This document shows positions 27,827-35,874 of a stretch of 64,000 nt of DNA, piece after piece. The stretch is taken from NCBI GenBank assembly GCA_019639215.1, contig JAHBSH010000002.1:1-64000 (forward strand), read 5' to 3'. The notes under the pieces were generated by a model that was not told the origin of the DNA, ran no database searches, and saw only the letters and a list, made by a program, of their open reading frames with translations. The translations under genes and the position numbers were made by a program. This stretch comes from Acidobacteriota bacterium. Its GTDB lineage: Bacteria; Acidobacteriota; Blastocatellia; Pyrinomonadales; Pyrinomonadaceae. Each line of letters opens with the position of its first letter. Within the stretch, counting starts at the first letter, position 1.

Positions 27827-27833
27827 TGTTTTT

Positions 27834-29057
27834 TTAATCGCTTTCAGTCCACTGAGGCCGGAATGCCTGTCTGTCGCCGGGTGAGCGAAAATAATTCTGC
27901 AAGGCGACGGGAATGGCCCCAAAAAGGCTCGGACGCTGAACACTGGCAGTTCTAATGTTTATCTGTTTAGGCGAAACAATGTACCGGCTTTTCACCCGCT
28001 CACGTATGATCGGTTCGAGTATCGGCCACGCTCCGATGATGTTGCCGCCTATGACAACCGTCTCGGGATAGATCCCGTGAGCCAGGTTGCAGATACCCTC
28101 GCCAAGATATTCCGCAGTTATTTTAATTGACTGCATCGCCATCTCGTCACCCGCATTTGCCTTTGCGATCATCTCAGAAAGGCCGACAAGAGGCAGGCCT
28201 TGTTTTGCCGTAACACGGTGGTAGCGTTCAACCGTTGCGCGTTCAGATGCAAATGTCTCCCAACAGCCGCGTCGGCCGCACGAACATAACTCTCCGTTCG
28301 GATCGATGCTCATATGTCCAAAGCCGCCAAGACCAAACCGCGGGCCGACGCGCAATTCTCCATTGATTATCAGACCTGTTCCTAAGCCTTCAACGACGAG
28401 AACAAACAGAAGCGTCCGGGAACCATTACCTTCTCGCGGACCATACCAAAGTTCGGAAAAGGCCGCTGCGTTCGCGTCGTTTTCGACAAAAACAGGCAGA
28501 CCCAATTTTTCTTCAAGCGTTTTCCTTAAAGGAACGTTGCGCCATTCCAGATTTGGAGACACCTCTATCGTACCTGTTTCACGATCTATAAGACCCGGAA
28601 CACTCACGCCGACACCGGCGAAACTTGAACGAGGAAAGTGCTCTTTCCTGAGTTTGGATATCTCAGATGCAAGTTTTGTCAAGAACCGCGTTGGGTCACC
28701 CTCGCTTGGAATCGAACGCTGCTTGAGGATCCTGCCGTTAAAATCGCTAACCGCAAAAGCGGTATCCAAAACACCTATATCAACAGCTAAGACATAGAAA
28801 CTTTCTCCGTTGATATAAAGATTTTTAGGAGGGCGGCCACCGCTGGAAGGTCCTTCGGTTCCTTCAAACACCAGATTTTTTTTGATCAGACGGTTTACGA
28901 TCGAAGAGACCGTTCCAGGCCGCAAACCCGTCAATTTTGCTATGTCAGCACGCGAAATTGGTTGACGCTCCCTGATAAGATGGAGAAATACGGTCTGATT
29001 CACATCCCGGATGTCACTGACGCCGACCATCTTGTAACCTGTTTTGCGTTTTGTCAT
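27834..29057 (-). CDS. ROK-family transcriptional regulator (NagC/XylR type)
   Basis: A ~407-residue protein from the ATG at 29057; an in-frame start at 29108 adds 17 residues of unlikely sequence. N-terminal winged helix (DVNQTVFLHLIRERQPISRADIAKLTGLRPGTVSSIVNRLI), then a ROK sugar-kinase-like domain: LAVDIGVLDTAF, GVGVSVPGLID, VENDANAAAFSE, GLGTGLIINGEL and a zinc site HMSIDPNGELCSCGRRGCWE. Such proteins usually bind a sugar or its phosphate and control uptake genes. It is the first gene of the - strand locus and very likely regulates it, perhaps at the promoter just downstream of its own stop. Confidence 0.88.
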   Translation of the reverse strand: MTKRKTGYKMVGVSDIRDVNQTVFLHLIRERQPISRADIAKLTGLRPGTVSSIVNRLIKKNLVFEGTEGPSSGGRPPKNLYINGESFYVLAVDIGVLDTAFAVSDFNGRILKQRSIPSEGDPTRFLTKLASEISKLRKEHFPRSSFAGVGVSVPGLIDRETGTIEVSPNLEWRNVPLRKTLEEKLGLPVFVENDANAAAFSELWYGPREGNGSRTLLFVLVVEGLGTGLIINGELRVGPRFGLGGFGHMSIDPNGELCSCGRRGCWETFASERATVERYHRVTAKQGLPLVGLSEMIAKANAGDEMAMQSIKITAEYLGEGICNLAHGIYPETVVIGGNIIGAWPILEPIIRERVKSRYIVSPKQINIRTASVQRPSLFGAIPVALQNYFRSPGDRQAFRPQWTESD

Positions 29058-29172
29058 GATAAAAAAGTTCTTTGGACGAATGATAATCCCAGCCGATGAT
29101 AAACCCAAGTGAATAGGCGGACTTTTATGTTTTTATTTCAAACAAACCCCTACACAGGGTTCTTTTTCTCTA

Positions 29173-29961
29173 TTGGTGAAAATGCAACCGACGTCATGTG
29201 GTGGTTCCGCACTGACCTGTGAAAGTCCTATAATACGTCATATGTTTGACGGCTCTCCGTTCATAAACGAGCAGTTTTCTGCAGACCATATTCAACCGGC
29301 TGAAATGGACGAGCTTTGGTCCGAAGGATGGCGGCATTTTGGATCTTATTTTTTTCGTTACAACATTGGGATACATGACCACGAAATACGCCGCGTCGTC
29401 CCTCTTCGAATAAGCCTTGAGGAACTTTCACTGTCTAAAAGCCATCGGCGAAACCTGGCGCGAAACCGTGATCTCTTATGTAGCGTAAAACCTTTTGAGC
29501 TAACAGATGAATCTGTAGAACTTTTTCATCGCCATAAAACTCGCTTTCGTGAGAATGTTCCACCTTCGATCTTTGAATTCTTGCCCGAACATGCTGATGC
29601 CGCTCCGTGTGAAATAATGGAGGTCAATGTCAGAGATGCTGCCAAGCTTCTCGCCGTCAGTTATTTCAGCGTCGGCCACAAAGCAAACTCCGGCATCTAT
29701 GCGATGTTTGAACCGACCGAACTTCGCCGCGGTCTGGGGATATTTACATTGCTGAAAGAGCTCGAATTTGCAAAAGAAACAGGCCGCACAGTTTATTATC
29801 TGGGCTACTCTTATGAGGGAAGGTCATTTTACGATTATAAGAAACAGTTTCGTGGAACTGAGGCCTACGATTGGACGGTCGGATGGCATCCATTTAGTTA
29901 CAGAGATGAAAGCATTGCTTTAGGTGTGAAGCGAACAGAAAAAATTATTACAGACGCTTAG
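29173..29961 (+). CDS. arginyl-tRNA--protein-transferase-like protein
   Basis: A 262-residue protein. It matches the C-terminal GNAT-like domain of ATE/Bpt aminoacyl-tRNA-protein transferases: MDELWSEGWRHFGSYFFRYN, RRVVPLRISLEELSLSKSHRRNLARNRDL, SGIYAMFEPTELRRGLGIFTLL and YYLGYSYEGRSFYDYKKQFRG. These enzymes add Arg or Leu to N-terminal residues to mark proteins for Clp degradation. The usual N-terminal cysteine motif of the family is not seen, so the acceptor specificity is unclear. It is divergent from the ROK gene; the phosphodiester glycosidase gene follows after 38 bases. ATGs at 29182 and 29242 are alternative starts. Confidence 0.62.
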   Translation: MVKMQPTSCGGSALTCESPIIRHMFDGSPFINEQFSADHIQPAEMDELWSEGWRHFGSYFFRYNIGIHDHEIRRVVPLRISLEELSLSKSHRRNLARNRDLLCSVKPFELTDESVELFHRHKTRFRENVPPSIFEFLPEHADAAPCEIMEVNVRDAAKLLAVSYFSVGHKANSGIYAMFEPTELRRGLGIFTLLKELEFAKETGRTVYYLGYSYEGRSFYDYKKQFRGTEAYDWTVGWHPFSYRDESIALGVKRTEKIITDA

Positions 29962-29999
29962 ATCATAGAAAGATCTTTCTTTGGCGTTTTTGTACATTT

Positions 30000-31193
30000 A
30001 TGAGCAATAACTTTTCATTTATGACTAGCTTTTTTCTCAGGCACAAAATGCTTGCATTTTGTACGGCTGTGTTCGTCACGGCTTTTGTTTTTGGATGCGG
30101 CTCGCAGGTCAAAGCTCAAGAGTTTAGAACAGTTCATGATGGTGTCGAATATGCACGTGCCGATCATAAGATCGGAAACGATCCGGTAAAGATCGATCTT
30201 TTGCGTCTGGATCTGTCAAAGGTGCGCATTGACGCAAAGATGGCTCTCGACACCGTGATCGGAACTGAGACCACATCGTCAATAGCTGCGCGCTACGGAG
30301 CAGTCGCAGCTGTCAACGCAGGTTTCTTTCGTCTTGATACAAGCATCTTTGCAGGAGAACCGGCAAACTTTTTCATGATAGACGGAAAGGTGCTAAGTGA
30401 AGGAAGCAATGAACGCATTACTTTGGCAATAGCGAATCATTCATCTGCCACGCGTGTCTCATTCTTTCGCCCCATTGCAGAATTTCAACTGGAGATCGGC
30501 AAAGAAACTTTTCTGGTAAATGGACTCAACCGCGAAATAAAAGAAAACGAGCTGATCGTCTTTACCCAGGAGTTTCACAAGACAACTTTGGCAAAGGCAG
30601 GATGTGTTGAGGTTGCCGTTTCAAACGAACGTATAAGAACCGTGTCGCAGGCAGGAAGTTTGCGCATTCCCTCTGATGGTTTTGTTGCTGTCACATGCGG
30701 AGATCAAAGATCCGGTCTGCAAAGAGCTGCAAAAGCAGGCCGAAAAGCAAACGTCTTTCGCGTTGAAGCCACACGCAAAAGATCGGACGGGTATGAGCTG
30801 GACGACATTGGCCGTATAGAAGATGCGGTTGCAGGAGTGAGTCTGTTGCTAAGGGACGGTCGCGTTGAACTGACTTGGCAACAAGAAAAAGCCGCACGCT
30901 CTTTTGCAGAATCGCGTCATCCGCGAACCGCGGTAGCAAAACTGAAGGACGGAAAGCTTTTGTTAGTAACTGTTGATGGCCGTCAGCCGGGCGTCAGCGT
31001 CGGAATGACATTACAGGAATTGGCAGATTACCTTTTGTCGATAGACGCGGTTGATGCGATGAATCTTGACGGAGGCGGCTCTACCGCCATGGTCTTGGAC
31101 GGTAAGCTTGTGAATACACCTTCAGATACTAATGGTGAGCGAAAGATCGGCGACGCGCTGATCGTTACTTTGAGAAATACGGGGAAGCGATAG
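30000..31193 (+). CDS. phosphodiester-glycosidase-family lipoprotein
   Basis: A 397-residue protein. The signal region (MLAFCTAVFVTAFVFGCGS) has a lipobox-like VFGC, so it is probably a lipoprotein at the cell envelope. The body has the NAGPA-like phosphodiester glycosidase domain: AAVNAGFFRLDTSIFAGEPANFFMIDG, and the signature AMNLDGGGSTAMVLDGKLVN with a closing IGDALIV strand. Enzymes of this family cleave GlcNAc-phosphodiesters, such as those on polysaccharides or wall polymers; the bacterial substrates are mostly unknown. Start at 30000 or 30048. Confidence 0.82.
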   Translation: MSNNFSFMTSFFLRHKMLAFCTAVFVTAFVFGCGSQVKAQEFRTVHDGVEYARADHKIGNDPVKIDLLRLDLSKVRIDAKMALDTVIGTETTSSIAARYGAVAAVNAGFFRLDTSIFAGEPANFFMIDGKVLSEGSNERITLAIANHSSATRVSFFRPIAEFQLEIGKETFLVNGLNREIKENELIVFTQEFHKTTLAKAGCVEVAVSNERIRTVSQAGSLRIPSDGFVAVTCGDQRSGLQRAAKAGRKANVFRVEATRKRSDGYELDDIGRIEDAVAGVSLLLRDGRVELTWQQEKAARSFAESRHPRTAVAKLKDGKLLLVTVDGRQPGVSVGMTLQELADYLLSIDAVDAMNLDGGGSTAMVLDGKLVNTPSDTNGERKIGDALIVTLRNTGKR

Positions 31194-31342
31194 CTCGTTG
31201 GTCGGTTTTTTGAAAAGCGTATCGCTCTCCCCAAGTGACCGAAATTTGGCGTTGCCGCAATACGGCAAACTTGATTCTGCCGCGCAACAAGTGATATTTT
31301 CGCTAAAACTTTCCCTTACTTCCTTTGATTCGGATCTCAATT

Positions 31343-33838
31343 ATGAAAACGATTTTTGCTTCTTTGTGTCTATTGGTCTTGTTCGCCACGCTTTCGGTCG
31401 GTCAGGCTCCTCAAAAACGTACGTTTGCATCCCTCACAGAAAACGCTCAAAAGATCGACGGCTTTATTCCGATCTATGTAAACAGCGAGGATGGAAAGAT
31501 ATTCCTTGAAGTGACTTCCTTTAACAAGGAATTTCTTCATCTAGTGTCATTACCGACCGGAGTTGGCTCCAACGCTATCGGACTCGACCGCGGGCAACCC
31601 GGTTCTACAAGAGCCGTCTTTTTTGAACGTGCTGGTAACAAGATTCTTCTCATTCAACCAAACTATCGTTTTCGGGCTCTGTCGGGAGAAGCAGAACAAA
31701 AGCGCTCTGTTGAAGAATCGTTCGCACGTTCGGTCATATGGGGATTCAAAATTGAAGCATCGGAAGGAGACCGGTTTTTGGTCGATGCCACTAGCTTTTT
31801 CATCAGAGATGCTCATGGTGTTGCTGAAAGGCTAACGGCAGCAAGAGGCGGGACTTATTCTTTCGATGAATCACGCAGTGCATTGTATCTGCCAAACACT
31901 AAAGGCTTTCCGAAAAACACTGAGGTCGAAGTAACGACAACTCTCACATCAAATTCAGGTTCGGGCGGAGCTGTCAACCAGGTCACTCCTATGGGCAGAC
32001 ACGTGACCGTTCGGCAGCGCCAGTCCTTTGTCGAACTTCCCGACGATAATTATCGTCCCCGAAAATACGATCCGCGCGCGGGTGTTTTCGCAATGAGCTT
32101 TTACGATTACGGAACTGATATAAACGAAGATCTGGAACAGCGCTGGATCAGACGCTTTCGTCTGGAGAAAAAAGATCCAAATGCAGCGGTAAGCGAAGCC
32201 ATCAAGCCGATCGTCTTTTATGTTGATAACGGAGCTCCGAAAGACATCCAAAAAGCTCTGGTTGAAGGGGCAGCGTGGTGGGATCAGGCATTTGAGGCAG
32301 CAGGTTTTAAGAATGCTTTTCAGGTAAAAGTTTTGCCATCAGATGCTGACCCAATGGACATTCGCTATAACGTGATCAATTGGGTTCATCGTTCGACCCG
32401 CGGTTGGTCAATTGGAAATAGTGTTGTCGATCCTAGAACTGGCGAGGTGTTGAGAGGTATTGTAACACTGGATTCACAGCGGGCTAGACAGGATTTCCTC
32501 ATCGGTACCGGACTCTTACCGCAGTATGGTGAAACGAATGAGTTCTGCAACATCGGTTCAACACCTGACATCGGATATCTATCTTCGGGACTTTCTGCTG
32601 AAGAGATCACAACAATGTCATACGCGCGCATTAGACAGCTTTCGGCGCATGAGGTTGGGCATACTCTCGGTTTTGCTCATAATTTTGCGGGCAGCGCTTA
32701 TGGTGATGCATCAGTAATGGATTATCCCGCACCGAATGTAAGCATTAAGAACGGCCGCCTTGATTTTTCAAATGCCTATGATGTGAATATTGGCGAGTTT
32801 GATAAGTTTGCCGTCACATATGCCTACAAACAGTTTCAGAACAATGTGAATGAAGATGCCGAACTTGAGAAGATCATAAATAAAGGAATAGCTGAGGGGA
32901 TGCTTTTTCTGACCGATCAGGACGCTCGACCCGCAGGCGGCGCTCATCCGCTTGCAAACCTTTGGGACAACGGTCCTGATCCGGTTGCTCGTCTTAAGCA
33001 TGAAATGAATGTTCGCAGGATCGGGATAGAAAATTTTGGTTTGCAAAATATTCCTGTTGGAACGCCGTTGTCAGAACTTGAGAACAAATTAGTCCCGCTT
33101 TATCTTCATCATCGTTATCAGATAGCGGCAGCGGCAAAGTCGGTCGGTGGTGTTAACTATACATTCTCCGTCAGGTCCTCATCGGGTCCGGTTCCATCAC
33201 AGGTCGCGGAAATAGTAGCACCGGAAAAACAACGTGATGCAATAAGCTCTCTTTTAATGACATTGGAACCGCAAGAATTAGCGGTACCCGAACGCATACT
33301 TAGATTGATTCCGCCGACAGCGCCCGGAACCAGATCAGAACGCTCTGAGCTTTTTGCAAAACGAAGTGATCCTCTTCTTGATCCGCTAGGGATGGCAGAG
33401 ATAGCGGCTTCAATGACCGTCAGCAGCCTCCTCAATCCTGCGCGTGCCGCAAGAATGATCTCCTTTAATATGCGTGACGGATCATATCCGCATTTTCGTG
33501 AAGTTACCGAAGCTATTTTGGCGCAAGCTGCAAAACCAACAACAAACATGTCGTCTTATCAGTCGAACATTCAGTTGACGATAAGAAATGTTGTGGTCGG
33601 TCAGTTTATGGATCTGGCTGTTAATGCAAACGCAGATCAGCACGTCAGAGTTGTTGCTTTATCGTCACTCAGTTCTTTCATGACCACACTACGACAAAGC
33701 AAAGAGACGGGTGAATCGGCATCATTCAATGCGGCATTGGCCAAAGACATAGAACTATTCCTAGCTCGTCCAGCTGACCAGCGTAAGGCTCCGGAAGTTT
33801 TAACACCACCGCCCGGCGATCCAATCGGCGGAAAATGA
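31343..33838 (+). CDS. zinc-dependent metalloprotease, DUF5117/DUF4953 type, exported
   Basis: A secreted protein of 831 residues. I start it at the ATG at 31343, which begins the signal peptide MKTIFASLCLLVLFATLSVG; a TTG 18 bases earlier is less likely. Residues ~30-300 form the N-terminal strand-rich domain of this family. The zinc motif is HEVGHTLGFAH (H436, H440, H446) with catalytic E437, and a later GDASVMDYP supplies the Met-turn, so it is a metzincin-like protease. Acidobacteriota and Bacteroidota carry many such secreted proteases of unknown target. It follows the glycosidase by about 150 bases. Confidence 0.88.
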   Translation: MKTIFASLCLLVLFATLSVGQAPQKRTFASLTENAQKIDGFIPIYVNSEDGKIFLEVTSFNKEFLHLVSLPTGVGSNAIGLDRGQPGSTRAVFFERAGNKILLIQPNYRFRALSGEAEQKRSVEESFARSVIWGFKIEASEGDRFLVDATSFFIRDAHGVAERLTAARGGTYSFDESRSALYLPNTKGFPKNTEVEVTTTLTSNSGSGGAVNQVTPMGRHVTVRQRQSFVELPDDNYRPRKYDPRAGVFAMSFYDYGTDINEDLEQRWIRRFRLEKKDPNAAVSEAIKPIVFYVDNGAPKDIQKALVEGAAWWDQAFEAAGFKNAFQVKVLPSDADPMDIRYNVINWVHRSTRGWSIGNSVVDPRTGEVLRGIVTLDSQRARQDFLIGTGLLPQYGETNEFCNIGSTPDIGYLSSGLSAEEITTMSYARIRQLSAHEVGHTLGFAHNFAGSAYGDASVMDYPAPNVSIKNGRLDFSNAYDVNIGEFDKFAVTYAYKQFQNNVNEDAELEKIINKGIAEGMLFLTDQDARPAGGAHPLANLWDNGPDPVARLKHEMNVRRIGIENFGLQNIPVGTPLSELENKLVPLYLHHRYQIAAAAKSVGGVNYTFSVRSSSGPVPSQVAEIVAPEKQRDAISSLLMTLEPQELAVPERILRLIPPTAPGTRSERSELFAKRSDPLLDPLGMAEIAASMTVSSLLNPARAARMISFNMRDGSYPHFREVTEAILAQAAKPTTNMSSYQSNIQLTIRNVVVGQFMDLAVNANADQHVRVVALSSLSSFMTTLRQSKETGESASFNAALAKDIELFLARPADQRKAPEVLTPPPGDPIGGK

Positions 33839-33893
33839 TCTTGGATACTATCTATTATTTGAAAAGCAGGTAGATCGCTAAATTGTTCACACT

Positions 33894-35291
33894 ATGAGAA
33901 TCACATTTTTCAGAACATCCTTGCTAGCTCTTTCGGTCGTTCTCCTTTTTACATTATCTGCGCAGGCAGATCGTGTAGATGATCTGATAAAAGAACGTCT
34001 TAGGGAAAGAAACATTCCGGGTGCTGCCGTAGCTGTTGTAAAGAACGGCAAGGTGGAAAAGATAAAGGCTTACGGAGTAGCGAGCGTTGAGTTCAATGTG
34101 CTGGCAACTACTGAGACCGTGTTTGAAATAGGTTCCGTCTCAAAGCAAATGACGGCTGCAGGCATCATGCTGCTTGTGGAAGAAGGAAAGGTCGATCTGG
34201 ACGAACGCATATCAAAGTATCTGCCAAACACACCGTCAGCATGGGCCGATGTGACCGTCCGGCATCTTCTTACGCATACGTCTGGGATCAAAAGTTATTC
34301 AAGCTTGTCAGGTTTTAATTTGTCCAGACGTGTAAGCATGGAAGGTTTTATTGAGCAGCTCGCTCCGTATCCTTTAGAATTCATTCCGGGCGAAAAGAAT
34401 ATATACAGCAACAGCGGTTACAATCTGTTGGCATATATTATTCAAACTCAGAGCGGAAAACCCTTTATGGAGTTCATGCAGGAGAGAATTTTTAAACCTC
34501 TGGGCATGACCAAAACTGCCGATCGAGATCCGCAGTTCATAATCCCTCTTAGAGCAACAGGATATGAATGGCAACGAGGAAGCCTTTCAGGACGAGACGG
34601 AAATCTTACAGATCTTATGGGCGCCGGTTCCATCGTTTCCACGATCAGCGACATGACAAAATGGGAAGCAGCTCTTCGCGGAGATAAGTTTTTAAAACCG
34701 TCGAGCAAAAAAGAAATGTGGACACAGTTCACTTTCAATGACGGAAAACTTTCTCCGTATGGCTTGGGCTGGCGCATCTCTGATGTGCGTGGACATAAAC
34801 TGATCGGTCACACGGGACAGACCGCTGGTTTTGGCGCAGCGATCTTTCGTTACGTTGATGATGATGTCAGTGTCATCGCTCTAACAAATTTAGGTGAGAT
34901 AGGAATGGGAGGAATGCTTGCATCAGGCATTGCAAAAATTTTTATTTCATCTTTGTCGATAAAAAAAATGAAGGCGATAAAAATTGATGACAATGAGATA
35001 GACAAGCAGATCGTCACCTCGATCAACAACTTCATCGCAGGTACGCCTAGTGAAGAATTGCTGACGCCACAATTGTTCCGAACACAATCTTCACCACGAA
35101 TAATCTCAGCAAACAGCAGACTTAAAGATTTTGGTGCAGTAAAGAACTCTCGCCTTGTCGGCACGGAAACTATTGAAAAAACAACCATTTACCGTTACCT
35201 CTCAGAGACTCCGAAACGATCTTTACTTTGGCGTGTTGAAGTAAACGAGAATAGAAAAATATCTGCAATGGTATTAGAGGAAGAAGAATGA
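33894..35291 (+). CDS. class C beta-lactamase-fold serine hydrolase, exported
   Basis: A 465-residue protein with signal peptide (LLALSVVLLFTLSAQA). The active-site motifs are S81-V-S-K84, Y171-S-N173 and H306-T-G308, as in AmpC/esterase EstB-like enzymes. A ~115-residue C-terminal extension after the hydrolase domain is strand-rich. The family includes esterases, D-aminopeptidases and penicillin-recognising proteins; true beta-lactamase activity is not implied. There is no Shine-Dalgarno sequence; a TAAATT box lies nine bases before the ATG. The gene is 55 bases after the protease. Confidence 0.85.
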   Translation: MRITFFRTSLLALSVVLLFTLSAQADRVDDLIKERLRERNIPGAAVAVVKNGKVEKIKAYGVASVEFNVLATTETVFEIGSVSKQMTAAGIMLLVEEGKVDLDERISKYLPNTPSAWADVTVRHLLTHTSGIKSYSSLSGFNLSRRVSMEGFIEQLAPYPLEFIPGEKNIYSNSGYNLLAYIIQTQSGKPFMEFMQERIFKPLGMTKTADRDPQFIIPLRATGYEWQRGSLSGRDGNLTDLMGAGSIVSTISDMTKWEAALRGDKFLKPSSKKEMWTQFTFNDGKLSPYGLGWRISDVRGHKLIGHTGQTAGFGAAIFRYVDDDVSVIALTNLGEIGMGGMLASGIAKIFISSLSIKKMKAIKIDDNEIDKQIVTSINNFIAGTPSEELLTPQLFRTQSSPRIISANSRLKDFGAVKNSRLVGTETIEKTTIYRYLSETPKRSLLWRVEVNENRKISAMVLEEEE

Positions 35292-35504
35292 TCGCCGCAG
35301 CAAATTGCCATCACAGATCGATACAAAAAAATTTACTTACTACGCGATCAATGAAACGGAAACTCTCGTGAGGTAACATCTCAATTTTTCTTACACATAG
35401 AAGCTAAAACTTAAAGAAAAACTTTACACAATTTCATAAAGTTGTGATACGTTATAAAACGGTTACTTAAGCTTTAACTAAATCAACTTTGAAAGACTAG
35501 AAAT

Positions 35505-35792
35505 ATGGCAACAAAAAAACCAGCAACAAAAGCACCAGCGAAGAAAGCCGCACCTGCTAAAAAAGCAGCGGCTCCGAAGAAGGCGGCTCCGGCCAAGAAA
35601 GCAGCTCCTGCTAAAAAGGCAGCGGCTCCGAAGAAAGCAGCTCCGGCAAAGAAAGCAGCTCCTGCTAAAAAAGCCGCAGCTCCGAAGAAGGCGGCTCCGG
35701 CAAAGAAAGCAGCTCCTGCTAAAAAAGCCGCAGCTCCGAAGAAAGCAGCTCCTGCTAAAAAAGCTGCTCCAAAGAAAGCGGCAAAGAAATAA
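35505..35792 (+). CDS. lysine/alanine-rich histone H1-like protein
   Basis: A 95-residue protein made almost entirely of KKAAPAKKAA-type repeats with a period near 10 and 20 residues, in the style of eukaryotic H1 tails and bacterial Hc1/BpH1-like proteins. It has no folded domain and is strongly basic, so it should bind DNA without sequence preference, probably as a nucleoid-compaction factor. The repeat count can change by slippage because the DNA is nearly repetitive too (GCTCCGGCAAAGAAAGCAGC units). A strong shared terminator follows. An AT-rich region lies upstream. Confidence 0.8.
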   Translation: MATKKPATKAPAKKAAPAKKAAAPKKAAPAKKAAPAKKAAAPKKAAPAKKAAPAKKAAAPKKAAPAKKAAPAKKAAAPKKAAPAKKAAPKKAAKK

Positions 35793-35821
35793 CACCCGCA
35801 TTCGATTTACAAGCACACACT

Positions 35822-35856
35822 AAAAAGGCTCGACGATATACTCGCCGAGCCTTTTT
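35822..35856. terminator. bidirectional Rho-independent terminator
   Basis: AAAAAGGCTCG (35822-35832) pairs with CGAGCCTTTTT (35846-35856). A runs on one side and T runs on the other make it usable by both the histone-like gene and the convergent clpA gene. Confidence 0.9.
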
Positions 35857-35874
35857 ACTTTCTTGATGATGAGA

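Noticed and set aside
27557-27833. Short frames between the symporter and the ROK gene
   Set aside because: None has a convincing ribosome site except the 27556 start; the region looks like a leader with promoter.
35478-35816. - strand frame rich in Ser/Arg/Cys/Phe under the histone-like gene
   Set aside because: It is the antisense of the KKAAPAKKAA repeats; the repetitive composition comes from the + strand protein.
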